Shown here: positions 7,049 through 15,801 of the stretch, one piece after another
Numbering within the stretch: position 1 is the stretch's first letter
Layout of the letters: each line of letters begins with the position of its first letter
Assembly: GCA_021784755.1 (NCBI GenBank)
Contig: JAJYHM010000060.1
Location: 1 to 41,374, forward strand
From: Pseudomonadota bacterium
GTDB lineage: Bacteria; Pseudomonadota; Gammaproteobacteria; Acidiferrobacterales; Acidiferrobacteraceae
Reading direction: 5' to 3'
Length of the DNA stretch: 41,374 nt
The notes under the pieces: generated by a model
Database searches by the model: none
What the model was told of the DNA's origin: nothing
Seen by the model: only the letters and a program-made list of their open reading frames with translations
Program-made: the position numbers and the translations under genes

Positions 7049-8650
7049 GTGGCGGCGTCAGCGCTGCGCCTGCGCAAGATGGGTGCGCTCACGCGCGTGA
7101 AGGACTCTGGAGGACCAGCAGCGCAAAATTTCTGGGCGGTCGCCTTGGTGGTGGCCTTTGCGGCGTTCATGGAGGTCCTCGATCTCACGATCGTCAATGT
7201 CTCTTTACTGCATATCATGGGCAGTATGGCTGTCTCTCAGAACAAGGCGATCTGGGTCCTTACGGCCTACACCATGACCAATGCGATTATTTTGCCCTTG
7301 AGCGGCTGGCTTGCCACGAGGCTCGGACGCAAGCGATACTTCATGGGGTGCATAGCCGCGTTCTCGGTGACATCGCTCTTATGCGGCCTGAGCCCAAATT
7401 TTTCGACGCTGGTTATATTCCGAGCCTTGCAAGGCATTGCCGGCGGCGGGCTGCAACCGAATGCCCAAGCCATTCTGACGGATGCGGCACCTGCCGCGAA
7501 ACGTGGAATGGCGTTTGCGGTCTATGGCATGGCTGTAGTCTTCGCCCCAGCCATTGGCCCCACGGTCGGGGGCTGGATCACTGACCACATCGGTTGGCGC
7601 TGGATTTTTCTCATCAACGTCCCGATCGGGCTCTTGATTCTGCCCTTAGTGCAAGCGCTGGTCCACGACCCGGAATCTTTCGCCCAGGCACGCGGCGCGC
7701 AGCTTGCGTCTTCACGCCGCGCGGATTTCGTGGGCTTCGCGCTCATCACCCTGGGCCTTGGCCTCATGCAGGTGGTGCTTGACCGAGGCCAACAAGACGG
7801 CTGGTTTGCGTCCCTTCCCATAGTCACCATGACTATCACGTGGATCCTGGCGCTTGCGTTTTTTGTCGTTCGGGAGTGGCGCAAGACAGATCCGATCGTC
7901 GATCTGCGGCTTCTTCGTGATCCAGGCTTCGCTGCTGGCAATGTTCTTATGTTTATGCTTGGCGCGCTGCTTCTTGGTAGCACAGCTCTGCTACCCCTCT
8001 TTATGCAGTCGCTCTTGGGCTACACGGCCGTCGACGCCGGTCTCGTTCTCTCCCCGGGGGGGCTGGTCATCATGGCGTTGATGCCTGTCGTGGGGCAGCT
8101 TATTTCGCGTCTCGACGCCCGCGTTCTGATAGTGAGCGGTCTCTGTGTCAGTGGCTTTGCAACGTTGCTCATGACGCATTTCGACACCCATACGGGATTT
8201 GCAACGCTTGTGTGGACACGCGCTATTCAAGCGGCGGGGCTCGCATTTTTGTTTATTCCCATCAACACACTGGCGTTCTCGTCCCTGCCCGCGGCCAAGT
8301 CGAGCAATGCCTCAGCCATCATCAATATGTCGCGGAATATCGGGGGTAGCGTAGGCATGTCGATCGCCGCAACGATCCTTGCGCGGCGTGCCCAGTACCA
8401 TCAAAGCCAGCTCGTGCAGCGCATCACGCCCTATAACGCAGACGTGCACACTTACCTCGCAGCAGTCCAGAATGCCATCGGCCACCCCGCTCCCATGGCT
8501 GCGCTTGCCCACCTTTATATGGTAGTGGTGCGCCAGTCCGAGACGCTCGCTTACATAGATGACTTCGAACTCATGGGAATTTTGTTTTTTGCCTGCCTGC
8601 CGCTCGTGTTGCTTTTTCGGCGTGGGAGGCCCGCGGTAGACAGCAAATGA
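7049..8650 (+). CDS. DHA2-family MFS drug efflux transporter (EmrB/QacA type)
   Basis: The 533-residue product is a 14-helix proton-driven exporter of the DHA2 family. It has the family motif LDLTIVNVSLLHI in the first helix, a helix 2-3 loop GWLATRLGRKRYF with the motif-A basic residues, and the antiporter motif C as APAIGPTVGGW in helix 5. EmrB partners usually work with an EmrA membrane-fusion protein and an outer-membrane channel; neither is next to it, so the export route and substrate are unknown. The GTG at 7049 has no good ribosome-binding site; an in-frame ATG at 7079 is an equally plausible start and would remove only 10 residues. The gene is monocistronic, with long spacers on both sides. 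Confidence 0.88.
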   Translation: MAASALRLRKMGALTRVKDSGGPAAQNFWAVALVVAFAAFMEVLDLTIVNVSLLHIMGSMAVSQNKAIWVLTAYTMTNAIILPLSGWLATRLGRKRYFMGCIAAFSVTSLLCGLSPNFSTLVIFRALQGIAGGGLQPNAQAILTDAAPAAKRGMAFAVYGMAVVFAPAIGPTVGGWITDHIGWRWIFLINVPIGLLILPLVQALVHDPESFAQARGAQLASSRRADFVGFALITLGLGLMQVVLDRGQQDGWFASLPIVTMTITWILALAFFVVREWRKTDPIVDLRLLRDPGFAAGNVLMFMLGALLLGSTALLPLFMQSLLGYTAVDAGLVLSPGGLVIMALMPVVGQLISRLDARVLIVSGLCVSGFATLLMTHFDTHTGFATLVWTRAIQAAGLAFLFIPINTLAFSSLPAAKSSNASAIINMSRNIGGSVGMSIAATILARRAQYHQSQLVQRITPYNADVHTYLAAVQNAIGHPAPMAALAHLYMVVVRQSETLAYIDDFELMGILFFACLPLVLLFRRGRPAVDSK

Positions 8651-9174
8651 AAGTGGCCCAGAGGTCAGATCGAGGCGGGGTAGAGGTAGCGGGAGGGCCT
8701 AAGGTGTTTCCCGAAAGAATATATATGGGCTTATATGCTTCCTCCGCGAGCGTGTTCCCATGGTCTGGCCCGTTAGACGCTCAAAGGCGTTCGGCCCCAT
8801 GCTCCGGCACGATGCACGCCAAGCCCTGCCGTCCAAGGAGGAAGGATAGCGCGCCCGGTAGCAAGATATCGTATAAATCAGGTTAGGTAGCCTCTGAAAA
8901 TCGCGCGCGGTTAACGCGTTCCGGACTGAGGCGGGCTACGGTCGGTAGACTTCGCTTGCACAGAATCCTGACCACCGCCCGAGATGCCGTTGACTGTACG
9001 TGCCATCAGATGCGGCGCCAACTGTATTGAGAGGGACCACTGTCGCCGCTCTGCAATCTCAATGGCCTATCCTTGGAGATGGGTTGGCGGTAAACCGTAG
9101 CTTACGGACCCCACCCCACGGGCAGATTGAGAGTCGCCGTATCTGAAGGTCATCAACAGCAAAAGGACATGCTC
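8651..9174. other. intergenic stretch without a gene
   Basis: No coding frame with motif or start-signal support. The end of this stretch holds the AAAGGA ribosome-binding site of the methyltransferase gene. No clear promoter pair or terminator is visible. Confidence 0.4.
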
Positions 9175-9894
9175 ATGATTTCGGAAAATCATCGTACCTA
9201 CAACGAACCTTGGCTGGACGAACGGACGCGCCGACGTCCAGTAGGTGCTGGCCACGGCATTGATGTGGCAAGCCAACGCGCGGACGACCTGGATGAGCGT
9301 TGCCTAGCCTTCCTCGATGCGCGGTTCGCATGCAACCCCACCGTACGCCCCTCGGCCTTGGATCTGGCCTGCGGGCAGGGCGGACAGGCGCTACGCATGG
9401 CCGCGGGCGGGGTGCAAGTCACCGCCGTCGATCGATTGGATCAAGGTACCGCGCTGCAACGTGCAGCCTCCGGCCAAGCCCTCTGGCAGCCGCCAGTCTT
9501 TGTGCAGGCCGATTTCCGGGCCTTACCCCATACCTTGCCAGGCGCCCCCTATGACGCAATCGTTTGTCAGCGGGCCATCCACTATGTGAGCTATGACGAG
9601 GCCCTGACTGCCTTGCAGTGCTGGCTGCGTCACTTGAAGCCCGGTGGGCGGATATTCCTGTCGGCTTCGGGACTTACATCAGAATTGGGGCGCGGTTATC
9701 CCCATTGGGGACGACCCGTCGCGGAGCGTTGGGCCAGACTTGCCCCCGCTATGGCCGATCGGCATGACATCCGGCAGCCCGTGTGCCTCTATGAGGCCAT
9801 GGATCTCGTTAACCTCTTGCACGCCGCAGGTTTCGGGATCGCCGAGGTATTCCGATCACCTTTCGGAAACGTGAAGGCGGTAGCGTTTGTCTAA
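9175..9894 (+). CDS. class I SAM-dependent methyltransferase
   Basis: The 239-residue protein has the class I methyltransferase core. Motif I is ALDLACGQGGQALRMA, followed by VTAVDRL (motif II acidic end replaced by Asp-Arg), QADFRALP, the motif IV block YDAIVCQRAIHYV, and LRHLKPGGRIFLSASG. The fold binds S-adenosylmethionine; the methyl acceptor cannot be inferred. It resembles small soluble enzymes of the tellurite-resistance/UbiE-like kind. Translation could begin at a TTG at 9127 or an ATG at 9169, but the GGA of AAAGGA lies 7 bases before the ATG at 9175, which I prefer. No operon partner is present. Confidence 0.8.
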   Translation: MISENHRTYNEPWLDERTRRRPVGAGHGIDVASQRADDLDERCLAFLDARFACNPTVRPSALDLACGQGGQALRMAAGGVQVTAVDRLDQGTALQRAASGQALWQPPVFVQADFRALPHTLPGAPYDAIVCQRAIHYVSYDEALTALQCWLRHLKPGGRIFLSASGLTSELGRGYPHWGRPVAERWARLAPAMADRHDIRQPVCLYEAMDLVNLLHAAGFGIAEVFRSPFGNVKAVAFV

Positions 9895-10312
9895 GTCCTT
9901 ATGCCGCACGGACTCGATCCTGGCCGTGTGGGCCCTGGCAGCAGCGAAGCCCAACGCCTTACGGCAGAGACCCCTCGAAGTGCGGGGCCGGCTTTCTGAC
10001 ATCGATCAAGAAGCGAGCAAAGCGCGGCCCCTACGATGGACATAGCCGCTTTCGCGATGGGGTGGGTTGCGCGAGCGGGTGGCCAAGCTTCGGCAGGTCC
10101 TCCATTGCCATTAGGCAAAGTGCGTCCGGACGTACTGGACGCCGCAGCCTCATTCCCGTCCGCCCCGCCATCTGACTTATAGCCAATCTTACAGGCCGTT
10201 ATGAGGCACCACGGTGCACTTACCTTGACATGCTTATAGGCTAGGCCATTATTACGGGGGAAAACGCTACGAATATTACCAGACGAGATAATAATAAAAG
10301 GGAGGTGGAATT
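9895..10312. other. intergenic region carrying the promoter of the M48 gene
   Basis: No gene is visible. Near its right end are a promoter-like pair and a strong ribosome-binding site leading into the protease gene. The left part shows no recognisable element. Confidence 0.4.
10225..10252 (+). promoter_or_regulatory. candidate sigma-70 promoter for the M48-pilin gene
   Basis: TTGACA (10225-10230) is a perfect -35. With a 16-base spacer, CATTAT (10247-10252) matches 4 of 6 consensus -10 positions. Transcription would start near 10259, giving an untranslated leader of about 50 bases before the GTG start. Confidence 0.5.
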
Positions 10313-11536
10313 GTGAGAGAAACGATATTTCCGCGTGACAAAACCCTGACGGCCCTGTCGCTGACGATCGGGGTTCTTTTTTGGATTGGGGTCGTTTGGG
10401 CAGTATCGCGCATCGGAACCGTGGCATGGAGCATGATGATCGGCATTGTCGTAGTCGCGCTCGTGGTCGGGTCGATCTTGTACCTCTTCGTACAGTCCGC
10501 AGCTATCGCCCACCTGAGAGGTAACGCGACCGAAGTGACTGAAGGCCAACTCCCGAATCTCTATAATCAACTCACAGCATGCTGTGATGTGCTGAGCGTG
10601 CCGCATCGGCCCACCATGTATATACGGAACGGAAACGGCGTATTGAACGCCTTCGCAACTCGGTTCCTCGGGCATAAGTACGTGATTCTCTTGTCAAGCA
10701 TAGTCGACGCGATGGGCGGGAGCCCAAACGGTGTCCGGTTTTATATCGGACACGAGCTTGGGCATGTGTTGCGGCACGACAATCCCCTGGTAATGCTCGC
10801 GCGCTGGCCAGCCCTGCGGCTGCCGCTCTTGGGCGCTGCATTCTCGCGCGCGCGCGAGACCACCTGTGATCGTCATGGTCTCGCCTGTAGCGAATCACCG
10901 GAAATGGCGGCTCGGTCTCTCGCGGCGCTGTCAGCCGGCGCGATGCACTGGAGCGACGTCTCGCTTGACGGATATCGGCGACAAATGATCGCAGCGCGGG
11001 GTTTCTGGGATTCCTTTCACGAGCTGCTATCCAGTTACCCGTGGACCGCTAAGCGTATCCTGAGAGTCCTGGACGAGGCACCCGACATGCCGCGTCGAAA
11101 TCCCTTCGCGTATCTTATGGCCGCGTTCGTGCCTTACGCTGGGCAAGGTATAGGCGCTGCGGTGGGGTTGATCATGTACATTTACGTGGTCGGCATAGTG
11201 GCGGCGATCGCGATCCCTCAATACCACATGTATGTAACCCGCGCGATGCTCGCGCAGGCCGCGGCTGAGTCGCAGCCGGCCCGGCAACAACTGGCCCAAT
11301 ACTATCTTTCTGAAGGAGCGGTTCCCCAGACCTTGAAAGTTGCAGGGATCGCCCGGCATCTGCCGAACGGGGTACAGCTTGCGCTCAACCCACACGGCAT
11401 GGTGCTGACTGTGCGTGCGCCATCCGGCACGCTCATTTTTACACCCAGACGGCCGGGTGATGGCGGGCCGATCATGTGGACATGTGTGGGTGGCCCTGGG
11501 GTGACGCCCAAGGAATTAGGGCCCACCTGCCATTGA
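10313..11536 (+). CDS. M48 metalloprotease fused to a type IV pilin-like domain
   Basis: The 407-residue protein starts with two transmembrane helices (about 12-34 and 41-62). An M48 zinc peptidase domain follows, with the zinc site HELGH (His147, Glu148, His151) and a third ligand, Glu182, in the typical ExxxD context (Glu182, Asp186). After about residue 280 it changes character: a hydrophobic segment ends in IVAAIAIPQYHMYVTRA, the usual shape of a mature pilin N-terminal helix. Then come a pilin-like helix, a beta-rich part with GTLIFTPRRPGDGG and IMWTC, and a second Cys five residues from... the C-terminal region (Cys391 and Cys406), matching the C-terminal disulfide loop of pilins. The GTG start is set by GGGAGG about 7 bases upstream. 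The domain pairing suggests a membrane quality-control protease using the pilin domain as a sensor or scaffold; that role is inference. Confidence 0.85.
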   Translation: MRETIFPRDKTLTALSLTIGVLFWIGVVWAVSRIGTVAWSMMIGIVVVALVVGSILYLFVQSAAIAHLRGNATEVTEGQLPNLYNQLTACCDVLSVPHRPTMYIRNGNGVLNAFATRFLGHKYVILLSSIVDAMGGSPNGVRFYIGHELGHVLRHDNPLVMLARWPALRLPLLGAAFSRARETTCDRHGLACSESPEMAARSLAALSAGAMHWSDVSLDGYRRQMIAARGFWDSFHELLSSYPWTAKRILRVLDEAPDMPRRNPFAYLMAAFVPYAGQGIGAAVGLIMYIYVVGIVAAIAIPQYHMYVTRAMLAQAAAESQPARQQLAQYYLSEGAVPQTLKVAGIARHLPNGVQLALNPHGMVLTVRAPSGTLIFTPRRPGDGGPIMWTCVGGPGVTPKELGPTCH

Positions 11537-12242
11537 GGGCGTCCGTGGTTTGAGTGGGGCATAGGCGATTGCGGGTCGCGTGCCCCTAGTGCCGTTGGGC
11601 TGAGATCGGCTTGGACGAGAGAGGGGCGTGCGGCCTCGTCATAGCGGATGGACTGTTTCCGGGAGGGATCCAAGCGCATTGCCGGGCATGTGCATCCATT
11701 GGACGCCAAACTCTTCGCGGCAGACACACAACACCAGGCTTACCATCGCGCGGCCGCCTCTTGAACCGGCACGATATCGGCTTCCCATATCTGGCCCTTG
11801 CGATGGATCCCTTAAGGGGGCAGTCGTATGCCTCCTGAAGGCCCATACAGGCCCAAGGGCGCGGTTCGGGGGGGGGCACCGAAGACTCGGGCGGGCAGTC
11901 GGGGGGCTGCGGGCGCGGCGATGCCTTTCAAGGGTGATGTCCGCGCAGGAGGGCGTCACGAGCACGCGGGCTCGCGCCGGGGGAGTTTTGGCGTCCCAGT
12001 TTCGCATGTTCTTTTTGGGGGCTACTATTATCGGAGGTCTGCGAATACCGACTGCGCTTCGGCGGTATTCGGGCACGGACCTCGTCCTTAGGCTGTGCGG
12101 GGCGTAATGCAGTGTCGCGCGATGACGGTAGAGTGCGTCGCGCTCACATCAAAAAAGAGCGGTTCAGTGGTTGGTTGGTCTGGGTAAAGGATATTGATGG
12201 CCCATTGGCTGGCGAGCTGCAGGGCGCAGGGGAGGATTAAGG
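11537..12242. other. long intergenic region with one stem-loop
   Basis: About 700 bases with no supportable gene; minus-strand frames here are Arg/Pro-rich and show no family motif. It contains a 9-base inverted repeat at 12042-12071 and, at its right end, a purine-rich ribosome-binding region for the membrane-protein gene. Confidence 0.4.
12042..12071. repeat. 9-bp inverted repeat
   Basis: CGAATACCG (12042-12050) and CGGTATTCG (12063-12071) are exact reverse complements separated by 12 bases. No T-tract follows. Its role is unknown. Confidence 0.4.
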
Positions 12243-12878
12243 ATGGCTTTTGACGCAGCTCCATGGCTCGGACCCCTGGGTCCTATGGATGGCAGACTCG
12301 TAAAAGAGAGTCGCGAGCTTGCCGCGAGGTCGCCGCAGGTCTTCGTGAAGGCGGCGGTCCTATGGGCGCTACTAAGCGCTTGTATCGCAGTGGTGCAAGG
12401 GCGGGTTCAACCCATGGTATATGGGCGGGAGAATATGGGCGGCTCGCTCGTGGCCGAGATGTTGATGTTTTTTCTTGGGCTGGTCCTGGCTCTGCTCGTG
12501 GACGGATGGCTCAGTCGCTGGGCGCTTTACCGCATAAGCCGTCGGCAACCCTTGTCGGTCTCGGAGGCCCCTTTGTATACGCTGCAGCCCGGGATATGGG
12601 CTGGGCTTGCTTCGGTGAATTTTCTAGCGGCTGCCGCGCGCCTTGTGACCCTTATCTTGTCCCTCGCTGGGCTTGCCCCCACGACAGTTGGCGCGGTGGC
12701 GACGGCCCTGGGGCTCTCGGCAACCTTTCTCGGATTGCGTGCTATGGGCATCTTCTATCGCCTGCGCCAGCCTGGATTGTTCGTATGGTCTGTCTTGTGG
12801 CCACCGCTTGCGTTAGCAGCGATCATGATGGCGGTCGCCATAGTGAGCGGCCAGATACCCAAGTTTCACGCTATGTAG
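12243..12878 (+). CDS. Yip1-like multi-pass membrane protein
   Basis: The 211-residue protein has about five hydrophobic segments (around 38-52, 72-92, 115-140, 145-168 and 182-203) and no signal peptide. The layout, with a short soluble N-terminus and helices rich in Ala, Leu and Gly, resembles bacterial Yip1-family proteins, but no decisive motif is present. The start is supported by an AGGATTAAGG stretch directly upstream of the ATG. A second long frame in the same stretch (12263-12919) is Arg/Gly-rich and lacks start signals, so I reject it. No partner gene adjoins it. Confidence 0.6.
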   Translation: MAFDAAPWLGPLGPMDGRLVKESRELAARSPQVFVKAAVLWALLSACIAVVQGRVQPMVYGRENMGGSLVAEMLMFFLGLVLALLVDGWLSRWALYRISRRQPLSVSEAPLYTLQPGIWAGLASVNFLAAAARLVTLILSLAGLAPTTVGAVATALGLSATFLGLRAMGIFYRLRQPGLFVWSVLWPPLALAAIMMAVAIVSGQIPKFHAM

Positions 12879-13267
12879 GGCAGGGCTTACATGGTCGGCG
12901 CGACCGCAGACAAGCGTAGTTAGTGTGGGACGGCGGCGAATGGGTCCAGACGGGAGGTTGATCGAGGCGGCGGACCCGCTGGATACTGGAGCAAGACGCG
13001 GCTCAAGATCGCACACATCGTCTCGATTATGCGCGCGCGATCCAGTAAAGGTCGGGGGGAGGCCGTGCTGCGACCGGTAGCTAGCCCAGAGGCCAGCTTA
13101 TCCGAACGCGGCGTAGACCCAGGGCCCCCACTCTCGCGGGGCGGGCCCCTAAGCCCGCGTCGTCAAGGTCGGCGGTTTTTGAGGTTGGGGGGCAGAGGAT
13201 GGGTGTCGAGCAGTTGGCCCGGCTTCGGCTTGACAGGGACGCAGGCGCGTTTACAATGCACGGGTCT
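12879..13267. other. intergenic region carrying the tRNA promoter
   Basis: No gene is visible in these 390 bases. The right end holds the strong promoter of the tRNA-Gly/tRNA-Cys unit. Confidence 0.5.
13230..13257 (+). promoter_or_regulatory. sigma-70 promoter of the tRNA-Gly/tRNA-Cys unit
   Basis: TTGACA (13230-13235) and TACAAT (13252-13257) are separated by 16 bases. The -35 is perfect and the -10 matches 5 of 6. The predicted start lies a few bases upstream of the tRNA-Gly 5' end at 13268. Confidence 0.75.
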
Positions 13268-13342
13268 GCGGGAATAGCTCAGTGGTAGAGCACAACCTTG
13301 CCAAGGTTGGGGTCGCGAGTTCGAATCTCGTTTCCCGCTCCA
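13268..13342 (+). tRNA. tRNA-Gly(GCC)
   Basis: The cloverleaf folds well: acceptor GCGGGAA/TTCCCGC, D arm with AGCTCAGTGGTAGAGC, anticodon loop with GCC, T loop TTCGAAT, discriminator T and encoded CCA. It is the first gene of a Gly-Cys pair, an order also seen in the E. coli glyW-cysT-leuZ unit; no tRNA-Leu follows here. Confidence 0.97.
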
Positions 13343-13390
13343 ATTCTTCTCGCCCGGAATCGGGTCTCCTCGTCGTAACGCTAAGCTTAA

Positions 13391-13464
13391 GGCTGGGTGG
13401 CAGAGTGGTGATGCAGCGGCCTGCAAAGCCGTCAATGCCGGTTCGATTCCGGCCCCAGCCTCCA
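13391..13464 (+). tRNA. tRNA-Cys(GCA)
   Basis: Acceptor GGCTGGG pairs with CCCAGCC, the anticodon loop is CTGCAAA (GCA), the T arm is GCCGG/CCGGC around TTCGATT, and the discriminator is T, an identity element for cysteine, followed by CCA. It lies 48 bases after tRNA-Gly without an intervening promoter. Its 3' half is partly duplicated at about 26.1 kb. Confidence 0.97.
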
Positions 13465-13715
13465 CTAATTCCATATAAAAACACCGGGTTAGGAAAACGC
13501 GCCGACGGCGCGATTGCGACATGTTTCTAGCTGAGTGTCCCTGGATTGTCCTGCCAACTCCATTGATGGATGTAGATTGCTTCGCACCAGCAATTCCAAT
13601 CTGAACTCGCCCCCACCGTAGTGCTGGTGTGTCGCCAGAACGCCTCCGCCCCGCCATAGCGAAAGACAAGCTCGTTCCAGGCGGACACAACCCACAATCC
13701 GCAGTCTCGGTGTAT

Positions 13716-14231
13716 TTATGCCAAGGCGCTGGTACCGATAAGCGCCAAAAAGGCCTCTATAATCGCGGCCGGGGGCGGTGGGCAGCCGGCGATGGTGATA
13801 TCGACGGGGATCACTGCGTCCACTCTACCCACGGTGGCGTAATTCGCATGAAAAATACCGCGGCCCATTGCGCAATCGCCGAGAGCCAGCACGCGCTTAG
13901 GGTCAGCTAGGGCTTCATAGGTCATCAGTAATGCGGGGACCATATGACGCGAAACGGGTCCTGTGACCATGAGAATATCAGCGTGCCGGGGGCTCGCCAC
14001 AAAATGTATGCCAAGACCCTCCAGGTTATAGTAGGGATTGTTGACGGCATGAATCTCGAGTTCGCAGCCGTTACATGACCCGGCATCGACATGGCGCACG
14101 GCAAGGGCTCGACCGAGTTGACGGAGGAGCGCGCGGCTTGATTCGTAAGCGTCCTGAGCGAAACGTTCGGGAACAGATCTGGGGATAGTGACGATACCTG
14201 TGGCGATAAGGCGTCTGATCAGTTTGTGCAT
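13716..14231 (-). CDS. HyfI/NuoB-like small subunit of Ehr-type complex
   Basis: The 171-residue protein is the electron-transfer small subunit of complex-I/hydrogenase-4-like complexes. All four cysteines for the proximal [4Fe-4S] cluster are present: Cys53 and Cys56 in GSCNGCE, Cys120 in GDC, and Cys150 in GCPP. The N-terminal 40 residues are basic and lack a signal peptide, as expected for a cytoplasmic-face subunit. It is the last gene of a six-gene minus-strand operon, 7 bases after the large-subunit gene, with GAGG 5 bases before its ATG. Intact cluster ligands mean electrons can still pass through this subunit, although the partner large subunit has lost its NiFe site. Confidence 0.9.
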   Translation of the reverse strand: MHKLIRRLIATGIVTIPRSVPERFAQDAYESSRALLRQLGRALAVRHVDAGSCNGCELEIHAVNNPYYNLEGLGIHFVASPRHADILMVTGPVSRHMVPALLMTYEALADPKRVLALGDCAMGRGIFHANYATVGRVDAVIPVDITIAGCPPPPAAIIEAFLALIGTSALA

Positions 14232-14238
14232 ATGAGCC

Positions 14239-15786
14239 TCAGAGATCGTGACCGCTATAGGCGAGATTGAATGATGTATTGATCAAGGGGAAATCAGGTA
14301 CGAGGTTTCCGATCACAGCCTGCTCAAGTAATGGCCAATTCTGCCAAGAAGGGTCGTGGATGTGGACGTGATGTAAGCCATCGGGGGCCGCTCTTTCGAT
14401 AGCAACGAATACTTCTCCGCGCCAACCTTCAACACAGCCGAGCCCCTGCTTCCCCGTGGCCATCGGGGGCGCACTGATCAGCGGGCCTTCTGGTAAATCC
14501 GCCAGGATGTGGCGCATCAGACGTAGCGACTCAGAGATTTCATCGAAGCGCAGCGCAACGCGGGCCGCCACATCGCCTTGCCTGCGGGTAGCGATCCGAG
14601 GGGCTAGCGTGTCATAAGGGGGACTTGGGAATTCCGTACGTATATCGCGAGCAAGGCCGCTTGCGCGCGCCGCGAGTCCTACCCCGCCCAAAGCTTCAAT
14701 TCGCGCGGCCGTAAGGCACCCTATACCGAGAAAGCGTTCCTGCAGACCCGCGTGGTCGGCCAATATGTCCTGAAGAATACGCACGGCCTGTTCCAGGTCG
14801 TTGCATTCGTGTTCCATCTGCGCCCGATCCTGGTGAGTGAGGTCATGCGCTACCCCGCCGGGAACGATAGCATCCATTAAGTATCTGTGACCCCAAAGGC
14901 GCTGGTGCGTCTGTATCCAGCGCTCCTTCAAAAGCGAAAACTGGGTCTGGCCAAAGGCGAGGCCACCATCATTGCTCAAAGCGCCGATATTCCCCAAATG
15001 ATTGGCGATGCGCTCACGCTCCAAGAGCAGGCCTCGCAACCACTCAGCTCGTGCGGGTACCACGCAACCACTCATAGCCTCGACGGCCATCGCATAGGCC
15101 CAAGTATAGGCGACCGTGCTGTCGGCACACATACGACCCGCCAGCCGTGCACCTTCGATAAGCCCAAGGGATTCAAACCGCTTTTCAACACCTTTATGGG
15201 CATAAGCCAAACGCTCTTCCAGGCGCATGATCTCATCGCCGACGATAGCTAGCCGAAAGTGCCCTGGCTCAATCGTGCCGGCGTGTACGGGACCGACACC
15301 CATTTCGTGGATGCCGTCGCCTTTTACCCTGACAAACGCGTAACTCTCCTCGTGGCCACCAGGCGTTGCGGCCGATACCGTGAAATCGCGCCGTAGAGGA
15401 AATTCTCGGGCCAGCCACGCCCCATGGCGGAGCCAGGGGCGCGTATCGGACGCACCAGACGATGCTCCCAAGAGGTCGTAAATTGCCCGCTGTCGACGGA
15501 TAGCTGCGGGAAAAATATCGCTTACGTCAGGGTAATTCGGGTTCGTCTCATCCATGCCGTAGCTAATCCAGAGCCAGTGGTCGGCAAACAGCAATACGGC
15601 GTGTACCATAAACTCGGCCTGTTCGGGCCGTGCGTCAGTCGCCCAAAGTGCGATCAGGCGCCCAGTGGCCTCGCGGCATTGTAAAAAGACGTCACGCCAT
15701 TGGCTTTTGTCCACGCGTGCGCGATAGGTAGGCGCTATCCCTTTTACGGATTCCCATGGAATGTCCTGCCAAAGCGGTGTTTTCAT
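14239..15786 (-). CDS. HyfG/NuoCD-like large subunit lacking the NiFe site
   Basis: The 515-residue protein joins a NuoC-like domain (about 1-150) to a NuoD/HycE-like domain (about 160-515), like the large subunit of formate hydrogenlyase. True group 4 hydrogenases carry CGxC in the N-terminal half and DPCxxC at the C-terminus. Here the first site reads RMCADSTVAY (Cys220 kept, second Cys replaced by Ser223) and the C-terminus reads INTSFNLAYSGHDL with no Cys. NiFe cannot be bound in the normal way, so this is not a hydrogenase. Other family blocks such as EMGVGPVHAGTIEPGHFR and EERLAYAHKGVEKRF are kept, so the fold and the contact with the small subunit look preserved. That pattern fits Ehr complexes, whose reaction is unknown. 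Confidence 0.88.
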   Translation of the reverse strand: MKTPLWQDIPWESVKGIAPTYRARVDKSQWRDVFLQCREATGRLIALWATDARPEQAEFMVHAVLLFADHWLWISYGMDETNPNYPDVSDIFPAAIRRQRAIYDLLGASSGASDTRPWLRHGAWLAREFPLRRDFTVSAATPGGHEESYAFVRVKGDGIHEMGVGPVHAGTIEPGHFRLAIVGDEIMRLEERLAYAHKGVEKRFESLGLIEGARLAGRMCADSTVAYTWAYAMAVEAMSGCVVPARAEWLRGLLLERERIANHLGNIGALSNDGGLAFGQTQFSLLKERWIQTHQRLWGHRYLMDAIVPGGVAHDLTHQDRAQMEHECNDLEQAVRILQDILADHAGLQERFLGIGCLTAARIEALGGVGLAARASGLARDIRTEFPSPPYDTLAPRIATRRQGDVAARVALRFDEISESLRLMRHILADLPEGPLISAPPMATGKQGLGCVEGWRGEVFVAIERAAPDGLHHVHIHDPSWQNWPLLEQAVIGNLVPDFPLINTSFNLAYSGHDL

Positions 15787-15801
15787 CGGATCTTTAAGTC
15801 C

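Noticed and set aside
12263-12919. 218-residue plus-strand frame overlapping the Yip1-like gene
   Set aside because: It is a shifted reading of the membrane-protein gene, rich in Arg and Gly, with no ribosome-binding site.
13163-13690. 175-residue minus-strand frame
   Set aside because: It runs antisense through tRNA-Gly and tRNA-Cys, giving typical tRNA-shadow peptides, so it is not a gene.
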